From NCBI GenBank assembly GCA_034003585.1, contig JAVEYH010000171.1:1-5396 (forward strand): a stretch of DNA of 5,396 nucleotides. Direction: 5' to 3'. Every line of letters begins with the position of its first letter. Positions within the stretch are counted from its first letter, which is position 1. Shown here piece by piece: positions 1 to 5,396 of this stretch. A program made the translations under genes and the position numbers. This DNA is from JAPXSY01 sp034003585 (GTDB taxonomy: Bacteria; Verrucomicrobiota; Kiritimatiellia; RFP12; UBA1067). The notes beneath the pieces were generated by a model. That model saw only the letters and a list, made by a program, of their open reading frames with translations. It searched no databases and was not told where the DNA came from.

Positions 1-370
1 CATCCTTGATGCAGGTGCCCGGCAGGGCAATGTCCGGAGTGATTGCGAGATCACTTGTTCCGCCCACCGTGAAATAGGACACGCCGAGTCCGGCGCTTGC
101 CGCCCCCGTGACCGTCAAGTTCCCGGACGGTTCGGGCGAGAACAACAGTTTGCTGATCGTCACATTCCCCGCCACATCCAGATGCAGCGCGGACGCCGCC
201 GAAACGGTTGCGTTATCATCCGCGTTGACGGGATACCCCGAATTGCGGTCCCAGTTCGCGGCGGTTGTCCAGTTCGAGTCCCCGCCGTTCCCGTTCCACA
301 TGTACGTCACCGCGTTTGCGGTGAACGCGCATAAGGCTCCCCACAGCATGGCCGTCAAAACCTGTTTCAT
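1..370 (-). CDS. Secreted beta-rich surface protein, N-terminal part (autotransporter-repeat/PEP-CTERM style), cut by window edge
   Basis: The first 123 residues of an exported protein whose 3' end lies beyond the left edge. Residues 1-20 are a clear signal peptide (MKQVLTAMLWGALCAFTANA). Right after it comes WNGNGGDSNWTTAANWD (residues 25-41), the W-N-G...W...A-N-W opening typical of large secreted proteins in PVC bacteria that carry autotransporter-associated beta-strand repeats or PEP-CTERM-like tails. The remainder alternates short hydrophobic strands with Gly, Ser, Thr and Asn turns (VTISKLLFSPEPSG, NLTVTGAAS, FTVGGTSDLAITPDIAL), as expected of a right-handed beta-helix. No catalytic motif is visible. 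The ATG at 368-370 is fixed by the AAGGAG 6 bases ahead and by the well-formed signal peptide. It starts 28 bases after the LamG-DUF4838 stop, so it is probably co-transcribed. Adhesin or glycan-binding roles are inference; total length and any C-terminal sorting signal cannot be seen. Confidence 0.75.
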   Translation of the reverse strand, partial: MKQVLTAMLWGALCAFTANAVTYMWNGNGGDSNWTTAANWDRNSGYPVNADDNATVSAASALHLDVAGNVTISKLLFSPEPSGNLTVTGAASAGLGVSYFTVGGTSDLAITPDIALPGTCIKD

Positions 371-376
371 TTCCGA

Positions 377-382
377 CTCCTT
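377..382 (-). promoter_or_regulatory. Ribosome binding site of the downstream surface-protein gene
   Basis: AAGGAG on the minus strand lies 6 bases before the ATG at 368-370. It occupies the 28-base gap after the LamG-DUF4838 stop codon. No hairpin followed by a T-run is seen in this gap, so read-through from the upstream gene is expected. Confidence 0.8.
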
Positions 383-398
383 TCTTGCCCTTTTTCCC

Positions 399-2897
399 TC
401 ACCAGACCGTCATCGCCTTCTCCAACTCCTCCGCCGAAATCCCGCCACCCGCCCGCTCGGCGCGTTTCAACGTCGTCCCGAACTGCCGAGCCACATCCTC
501 CACCCGCCCGCGGTAGGGCGGGAGATCCGCCCGTTTTCCGGCATCCGCCATCCTTGCCGCCAACTCCCTGAGGATCTCCGGCGTGAACAGCACCTTCCAG
601 GGATTGTTGCCAAAATACCCGCCCGCGCGCTTCATCTCGTCCATGCCCATTCTGGCGCCGCTCAGATTCCTTCCCCACCGCCCGCTTGTCCAGACCGCCT
701 CCAACTGTTCGTAAAACGCCTTCATCGGCGCCGCCGCCGGACCGAAATGCAGTCGGTAAAACTCCTCCATCAGCGGTTTCACAGGCAGGTCGGGATTCCA
801 CAGCATCTTGGCCGTCACATAGAGATCGGGCGCCAGCCAATACAAGCGGTCCGGCGTGTCCCTGCCGGGCCGGCCGTTCGTGAAGATCATCTCGCCGAGA
901 AAGGGGATGCCGCTCTCTTCCGACATCCGCTTCAGCGTCCGGATGTCGGACGCGATCATCTCCGTGGCCAGGCCGGGCACCCCGAACCACTTGCCCCCTC
1001 CCCAGCAATCGAACCCGTAATACTCCCAAAAAGCCACGGCCGCGGGCCGCAAGTCCAGCCAGCCCCTGAGGATCTCTTCGTAGTTGTTATGACGGGACTC
1101 CTCCGACCAGAGATGGAGCCGCAGTTTCTGGATCTGCACCGACACGTTGTCCGGCAGGCGCTTGATTCCGACCGGCGGCCGCATCTGCTGATTGTACGCG
1201 CCGATGACGATCTTGCGATCCGGAAACTCGTCCCGCAGGGCCTCCGCCGTCTTCACGGCGACTTCCGCCCAGTAATCGGAAGTGCCGCCGGCCCAGCCTT
1301 CAGCGGGCGTCATGCGCCGGGCGCACTCCGGACAGACGCAGGGCGGGGGCGCGCCGTCATTGTCCAGAAGGGTGAAATCCGGAAACAGGTTCACGTCCGG
1401 ATGCTTCACGAACCACTCGCGTGCCTGCGCGATGATCCGCTGCCGCACCTCAGGGTGGGAGAGGCACAGATTCCGCCCCCGGCCGCCATCGGCGCGCAGA
1501 GCGAACCACTCCGGATGGTCCACGGCATATTTCGCGTGCCAGCCGTGAAAACTGTGGCACGTGCGGCCGGGATAGACGGCGCCGCCGAACCCGATCCTGC
1601 GCATCCACCGGATTGTGGCGCCGGGAGGGGGGAACCCGTAACGGAAAACGAAATAAGGCGCGTCCGTCACATCCGGATTATCCACCACCACATGCCTGCC
1701 CGTCGGCAGGACCTCCCCGTCCACACCCGGGAAATACCACCGCACGCCGATTTTCTCCAGCAGACGGCAGACGCCATACCATGAGCCCGCGCTCCCGGAC
1801 GCCATGTCCTCCAGCGTCGCCGCCTCGCTGTCCCGGCCCACGACGGCCAGAACCGAACCTTGTGACGCGATCCTGAACCCGTCGGGTTTCAACGAAGCCG
1901 CCGTGAAGCCCAACGCCTTCGCGATACGGCTCTCCCCGACCAGAATCAGATTCCGGTCCTTCAACTCCTGGGCCGCGGGCGTCATCCGTTCATCCGCCCG
2001 CACCACCGGCATTTTGACCGCGAAGATTTTCTTCAGATAATGGCTCAGCTCACGGGCCGCCGCCGCAGTGACCTCCGGCGCCTTCGCATCCACCACAATC
2101 ACCCCGTTCGCCTCCCGCGCCCTCACGAACGGGATCTGATTCACCGTCAGGCTCTCCGGGCCGGGCTCCCGCTCCAAAGCCGTTTCGTCCATCGCGCCCT
2201 CGCCGGCCGGTCGCGCCGCGTCAACCCAAGCTTTGATCCGTTCCCCTCCCCAAGCGCGGTCATAGATCCTCACGTCATCCACATAACAGACCGCATCGGT
2301 CATCCCGCCGATTCTCAGCTTGCCGTGGCGGCTGTCCAACCCGCCGTCACGCGCGGCCTCCCCCTTTTTCTCCCCATTGACGTACAGCAAGGTCCGCCGG
2401 CCGTCATGGGTCACCGCCAGATGTGTCCAGCGGCCGACCGAAACCTCATGCCGCGCCGCCGTGTCCTGCCTCCGCCCTCCGATGTTCGCGCAAAAATAGA
2501 TGCCGTTGCCCCGATACTGCGGATCGATCCCCCAGCCTTTCGCCCAGCCCTTGTCGATCAGGGTGTTGGCCAAACCCCATGATTTCGGGCACAGCCAGAA
2601 CATCACCGTGATGTTCGACGGATTCAGCGCGGCATTGTCGGCACACCAGACCGAACTGAAATCCCCGTCGAAAAGCATGGCCTTTCCGCTGACGCCCGCG
2701 ATCCACGCCACCTGCCCTTCGATCCGCCCGTCATTCCCCTTGCCCGACAAATCCCTGACGGTTCGGCCCCTCACCTCATCAAAGTCCCAATGCAGGACAA
2801 GCCCCTCGTCAGCCTGTGCCGTTGCCCAACACGCGACTCCGGCAAGGATTCCCACAAACAGCGTCTTGAGCAAACCTTTGTTGTTGATTCCGTCCAT
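399..2897 (-). CDS. Secreted LamG domain-DUF4838 protein (putative glycan-active)
   Basis: An 832-residue exported multidomain protein. Residues 1-29 are a signal peptide (Lys-containing start, hydrophobic LLKTLFVGILAGVACW, cleavage after ATAQA). Residues 32-224 form a LamG/concanavalin-A-like domain: it opens LVLHWDFDEV...DLSGKGNDG, has RWTHLAVTHDG and LLYVNGEKKG strands, and ends YVDDVRIYDRA. Residues about 267-409 resemble the N-terminal domain of GH67 alpha-glucuronidases and related enzymes (AAARELSHYLKKI, RNLILVGES, LLEKIGVRWYFPG). Residues about 415-680 match DUF4838 (HSFHGWHAKY, HPEWFAL, NLCLSHPEV, AFWEYYGFDCWGG). A C-x-C-x-x-C motif (Cys520, 522, 525) may bind metal. Glu625 and Glu669 are candidate acidic residues, but no catalytic assignment is established. 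The C-terminal 150 residues are largely helical. ATG at 2895-2897 is preferred; a GTG at 2928-2930 would add 11 residues ahead of the signal peptide. The gene sits between a sialidase-like gene and a surface-protein gene, so binding and processing of an extracellular glycan is a fair inference. Its reaction is unknown. Confidence 0.85.
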   Translation of the reverse strand: MDGINNKGLLKTLFVGILAGVACWATAQADEGLVLHWDFDEVRGRTVRDLSGKGNDGRIEGQVAWIAGVSGKAMLFDGDFSSVWCADNAALNPSNITVMFWLCPKSWGLANTLIDKGWAKGWGIDPQYRGNGIYFCANIGGRRQDTAARHEVSVGRWTHLAVTHDGRRTLLYVNGEKKGEAARDGGLDSRHGKLRIGGMTDAVCYVDDVRIYDRAWGGERIKAWVDAARPAGEGAMDETALEREPGPESLTVNQIPFVRAREANGVIVVDAKAPEVTAAAARELSHYLKKIFAVKMPVVRADERMTPAAQELKDRNLILVGESRIAKALGFTAASLKPDGFRIASQGSVLAVVGRDSEAATLEDMASGSAGSWYGVCRLLEKIGVRWYFPGVDGEVLPTGRHVVVDNPDVTDAPYFVFRYGFPPPGATIRWMRRIGFGGAVYPGRTCHSFHGWHAKYAVDHPEWFALRADGGRGRNLCLSHPEVRQRIIAQAREWFVKHPDVNLFPDFTLLDNDGAPPPCVCPECARRMTPAEGWAGGTSDYWAEVAVKTAEALRDEFPDRKIVIGAYNQQMRPPVGIKRLPDNVSVQIQKLRLHLWSEESRHNNYEEILRGWLDLRPAAVAFWEYYGFDCWGGGKWFGVPGLATEMIASDIRTLKRMSEESGIPFLGEMIFTNGRPGRDTPDRLYWLAPDLYVTAKMLWNPDLPVKPLMEEFYRLHFGPAAAPMKAFYEQLEAVWTSGRWGRNLSGARMGMDEMKRAGGYFGNNPWKVLFTPEILRELAARMADAGKRADLPPYRGRVEDVARQFGTTLKRAERAGGGISAEELEKAMTVW

Positions 2898-2898
2898 A

Positions 2899-2908
2899 CC
2901 CTTCTTCC
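2899..2908 (-). promoter_or_regulatory. Probable ribosome binding site of the LamG-DUF4838 gene
   Basis: The purine-rich stretch GGAAGAAGGG precedes the ATG at 2895-2897; the GGAAG part is 6 bases away. It supports this ATG over the in-frame GTG at 2928-2930, which has no Shine-Dalgarno motif at a normal distance. The nearest GGAGG before that GTG is more than 20 bases upstream, inside the sialidase-like gene. Confidence 0.5.
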
Positions 2909-2936
2909 ACAAGCCGGGACCGCACTTCACGGGCGG

Positions 2937-4514
2937 TCAGTCGTTAAAGAACCCTCCCAGATCCCGCAGCGGAAAGTGCCGGATGATCGCCCCTTGCTTC
3001 GAAGAGCACCGGAACCGGAACTGCCGGGCCGCCACCCCAGGGCTTGCGGCACACGTCACCGGATACACCATCACAGTCTGCGCCGCCTCATCCTGCGCCC
3101 ACAAGGTCTGCCACGCGGCCCCAATTTTCGCCTCTAGGACAATCCGATAGGGGGCCGCAGCCGTAAACCGTTCGACGAACAGGGTCAGTTCCTCACACGT
3201 CAAGGGCGAGGAGGCGGTAAACGACACCATCCGCTCTTTGCCGCCCATGATCCAAACTCCCTTGCCGCGCGTCCCGCCGGCATGGATCTCGGCTTCCCCC
3301 TTCTCAGCGGTCCATACGCCCAAGGCGGTTTTCAGTTCAACAAAGGGCCCTTTCGAAAACGGCAGAAACATGTCCGCTTGGGAGAGCGGCCTCACAGCCG
3401 GCGTCACGTCCGCATACAACCAGGAAAGCGGCACACGCGTAATCCGCGACTGCCCCAATTGCCTCATCGCGCAATACCCCAGCAGGACCGCATCGCCCGC
3501 CGGCTCCACCGCGAAATAGCAGTACCACCCGAAGGGATTGCCTTCCAGAACTCTGGTGTGCCCCCAGGTCTTTCCCTCATCCTTCGAAATCGCCGTGCTC
3601 ATCGGCACGCGCCGCCCGCCGATCCCCGGCGGGATCTTGGCATGATCGTCCCAAACCATCAGCAGGTCACCCGTCGCGGGCAGCCGTTTGATCGCGGCCG
3701 CAGTCAGCGGGGACTTGATGTCCGATGCCGCGGGCGGCGCCCACGTGTCGCCCCCGTCTCCCGAATAGGAGAGGTACTGGCAGCCTCTCTCCGTACGGAT
3801 GAACATCATGACCCGGCCATCCTTCAGTTCGACCACGCCCGGCTCCTGCAGCGACACACGCCGGCCTTGGCCGTCATATCCCTTCCGCGTGCTCCGGCTC
3901 CGGCGCCAGGTCCGGCCCCGGTCATCCGACAGGTAACACATGACCTCGCCCTTTTCATCAAGTCCCTGGACCCCTTTGACCGAGTGCAGGCTAACAGGCG
4001 CCACCAGCCGACCGCTACGGAGCTGGATCACGCGGTCGTTGTGCATAACATAATACCCGATCTCATCCGTGACGCACGTCACCGGCTCACCCCAGGTATC
4101 GCCCTCGTCGCGCGACAGCCGCATCACCGGACGGCAGTCCTTCTCGCTGTTTTTGGCCAGATAAAAGAGCGCGATCTCCCCGCTCCGCAGCCGCAGCAGG
4201 CTGACGGACATCACGTTCATGCGGCCCTCGTTCGGCACGATCACCCGGTCTTGCGCCGTCCAGGTCCGGCCGCCGTCCGCGGAGTACCGCCCCGCCAGAT
4301 GGGCCGAGTCGTGATCGCCCCCGCCGCCCGTGAAATGGGTGTACACGAACAGGATGCGCCCGTCCTTGAGCGTCACGAACGAACCCTCGCTGTTGCGTGC
4401 GTTTCCGGCCTTCGGCGGCAGTTCCAGCGCGCGGACCGGTACGTCTTGCGCTGCCGCAAACAATGTCCCCGCACAAGCCCACACCGAGAAGAAAAAACCG
4501 ATCCGCACAAACAT
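2937..4514 (-). CDS. Secreted sialidase-like protein (BNR/Asp-box six-bladed propeller)
   Basis: A 525-residue exported protein of the sialidase/neuraminidase superfamily, which hydrolyses terminal sialic acids from glycans. A signal peptide (MFVRIGFFFSVWACAGTLFA, cleavage near residue 22) is followed by the propeller. Five Asp boxes are visible: SADGGRTW (78-85), SRDEGDTW (134-141), SDDRGRTW (196-203), SGDGGDTW (251-258) and SKDEGKTW (310-317). Catalytic candidates follow sialidase order: Arg40 in NARNSEGS, Asp67 or Asp69 in GGDHDSAH, Glu224 in QEPGVVELKDGR, Arg240 in MMFIRTERG, Arg301 or Arg302 in GGRRVPMS, and Tyr331 in GWYCYF. The first Arg lacks the classical R-I-P context, so a different terminal sugar is possible. 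From about residue 385 a further 140 residues look beta-rich and form an additional C-terminal domain I do not recognise. ATG at 4512-4514 is chosen because of its well-spaced AAAGGAG. The stop is TGA, 39 bases before the next gene. Family assignment is strong; true sialidase activity is likely but unproven. Confidence 0.88.
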   Translation of the reverse strand: MFVRIGFFFSVWACAGTLFAAAQDVPVRALELPPKAGNARNSEGSFVTLKDGRILFVYTHFTGGGGDHDSAHLAGRYSADGGRTWTAQDRVIVPNEGRMNVMSVSLLRLRSGEIALFYLAKNSEKDCRPVMRLSRDEGDTWGEPVTCVTDEIGYYVMHNDRVIQLRSGRLVAPVSLHSVKGVQGLDEKGEVMCYLSDDRGRTWRRSRSTRKGYDGQGRRVSLQEPGVVELKDGRVMMFIRTERGCQYLSYSGDGGDTWAPPAASDIKSPLTAAAIKRLPATGDLLMVWDDHAKIPPGIGGRRVPMSTAISKDEGKTWGHTRVLEGNPFGWYCYFAVEPAGDAVLLGYCAMRQLGQSRITRVPLSWLYADVTPAVRPLSQADMFLPFSKGPFVELKTALGVWTAEKGEAEIHAGGTRGKGVWIMGGKERMVSFTASSPLTCEELTLFVERFTAAAPYRIVLEAKIGAAWQTLWAQDEAAQTVMVYPVTCAASPGVAARQFRFRCSSKQGAIIRHFPLRDLGGFFND

Positions 4515-4521
4515 ACCCAAA

Positions 4522-4528
4522 CTCCTTT
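4522..4528 (-). promoter_or_regulatory. Ribosome binding site of the sialidase-like gene
   Basis: AAAGGAG on the minus strand sits 7 bases before the ATG at 4512-4514. It decides the start: an in-frame TTG at 4518-4520 would lie only one base after this motif, which is too close. The site lies within the 22-base gap after the SGNH hydrolase stop codon. Confidence 0.8.
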
Positions 4529-4536
4529 CGTGTCGT

Positions 4537-5396
4537 TTACGGGAACAGGGCCATGAGCGCGTCGGCGAAGATTTCCATGCCCCGCTCGTCGGGATGGTTG
4601 ATGTTGTTCACCAGCAGGGTGGAGTACGGCAGGCCCTGCCGCCACAGCCGCGCCCACCGGACTGAGGCGTCCGCCAGCGCGACGCCGTGCGTCTCCGCAA
4701 ACCGGCGCAACCCCCGCACATACGGGCGCGGGTCCGCCTCAATCCGATTCTCGCTCCGGAGCCCCATCCAGTCGGGGCGGCTGAAGTGCGGCGTGAGGAT
4801 CACCCACTCCGCGCCGATCCCCCGGAACGCGCTGAGCAGCCCGCCGTACTGTTTCAACACCCCGGCCTCGTCCAGCGAGGCGTCGTTGATGAACTCCGAA
4901 ACAATCAGATCCGGCTTGACGGCCAGCACCTTCTCCGCGAAGTTGTAGGGGCCGCCCGGCGGATCCTTGAGAAACCGGGCCGAGGTGCCGCCGTTCAGCG
5001 ACACGCTGACCACCGTGACCGCCGCGCCGGGATAGCGCGCGCGGAGACGCGACGCGAAACGCTCCTGCCACTTCTGCTCCCGCGGCAGATACGCGCTTTC
5101 GGTGACGCTGTCGCCCCACGCCAGAATCCGCAGCGGCTGTTTCTCCCGCAACCGCGCGTGCGTTTTGGGCAACAGCCGCTCCGCCACGTCTGGCGTGACG
5201 GATTTCGGCTCGGGATAAGCCGTCTCCAGCACCGGGAACAGGTGTGCCTCCGTCAACCCGGCGATGCGTCCGGAGAGCCAGACATTGCCGAGCCGGATCT
5301 CGCCCGCGGCCACATCCGGCGGTCTGGGCGTGGCCACGTGCGGTGTGCCCTTGCGCAGGACGATCCGTTTGTCAGCCGTCAGCACCGCGCTGTCCA
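4537..5396 (-). CDS. SGNH/GDSL hydrolase (putative carbohydrate esterase), 5'-truncated by window edge
   Basis: This is the C-terminal part of an SGNH-fold esterase, a family that removes acyl (often acetyl) groups from sugars or lipids. Block I is seen as ILAWGDSVTES, with the nucleophile Ser codon at 5107-5109. Block II is the Gly of SLNGGTS. Block III is SEFINDAS, with Asn at 4885-4887. Block V is NNINHPDERG, with the catalytic His at 4594-4596. The residue three before that His is Asn, not the usual Asp, so it may work as a Ser-His dyad. About 90 residues precede GDS and resemble the tail of a beta-rich N-terminal domain. The reading frame stays open through the right edge, and the GTG at 5383-5385 has codons D-S-A in frame before it. 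The true start is therefore probably outside the window, and a signal peptide cannot be judged. The stop is TAA, 22 bases before the sialidase-like gene. The fold is confident; the substrate is unknown. An acetylesterase acting on the same glycan as its neighbours is inference. Confidence 0.88.
   Translation of the reverse strand, partial: DSAVLTADKRIVLRKGTPHVATPRPPDVAAGEIRLGNVWLSGRIAGLTEAHLFPVLETAYPEPKSVTPDVAERLLPKTHARLREKQPLRILAWGDSVTESAYLPREQKWQERFASRLRARYPGAAVTVVSVSLNGGTSARFLKDPPGGPYNFAEKVLAVKPDLIVSEFINDASLDEAGVLKQYGGLLSAFRGIGAEWVILTPHFSRPDWMGLRSENRIEADPRPYVRGLRRFAETHGVALADASVRWARLWRQGLPYSTLLVNNINHPDERGMEIFADALMALFP

Noticed and set aside
367..1029. A 220-codon minus-strand open frame inside the 3' part of the LamG-DUF4838 gene
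   Set aside because: It is an out-of-frame Gly/Arg-rich shadow of DUF4838 coding sequence on the same strand and has no family features.
108..1784. A 558-codon plus-strand open frame opposite the LamG-DUF4838 gene and the surface-protein gene
   Set aside because: Its translation is rich in Arg, His and Pro with no recognisable domain, it covers parts of two well-supported minus-strand genes, and such long antisense frames are common in GC-rich DNA.
2829..2840. Possible lipoprotein signal (G-V-A-C) in the LamG-DUF4838 signal peptide
   Set aside because: The position three before Cys is Gly rather than Leu, Val or Ile, and a normal signal peptidase I site (A-T-A-Q-A before D-E-G) follows, so ordinary export is more likely.
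2898..2936. Gap between the sialidase-like and LamG-DUF4838 genes as a site for a terminator or promoter
   Set aside because: I see no inverted repeat with a T-run and no convincing -35/-10 pair; the gap is mostly an in-frame extension from a GTG plus a ribosome binding region.
3282..4556. A 424-codon plus-strand open frame opposite the sialidase-like gene
   Set aside because: The composition is a low-complexity Arg/His/Pro/Ala mix, no domain or ribosome binding site is seen, and the minus strand carries five Asp boxes over the same bases.

Overview
This GC-rich window is coding almost from end to end. All four genes are on the minus strand and are separated by gaps of only 22 to 39 bases, so they read as one operon transcribed from the right edge towards the left. 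Gene content points to a polysaccharide-degrading bacterium of the Planctomycetes-Verrucomicrobia-Kiritimatiellota-Lentisphaerae group. The signs are a DUF4838 protein fused to a LamG domain, a PVC-style SGNH hydrolase, and a secreted protein opening with a W-N-G...W...A-N-W motif. That assignment is an inference from protein style; there is no rRNA or marker gene here.

In transcription order: (1) 5396-4537, the 3' part of an SGNH/GDSL hydrolase whose start lies beyond the right edge; (2) 4514-2937, a complete secreted sialidase-like protein with five Asp-box repeats and recognisable candidates for the sialidase catalytic residues; (3) 2897-399, a complete secreted protein with a LamG lectin-like domain, a middle domain like the N-terminus of alpha-glucuronidases, and a DUF4838 domain with a C-x-C-x-x-C motif; (4) 370-1, the first 123 residues of a secreted beta-rich surface protein that runs off the left edge.

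A plausible joint role is outside-the-cell processing of a complex, possibly sialylated or O-acetylated, glycan. The esterase would remove acyl groups, the sialidase-like enzyme would cut terminal sugars, and the LamG-DUF4838 protein would bind and perhaps cleave the remaining chain. No transporter, sulfatase, regulator or sialic acid catabolic gene is visible, so the substrate is unproven. I found no RNA gene, mobile element, CRISPR array, clear terminator or internal promoter. The long plus-strand ORFs are GC-driven shadows of these genes.
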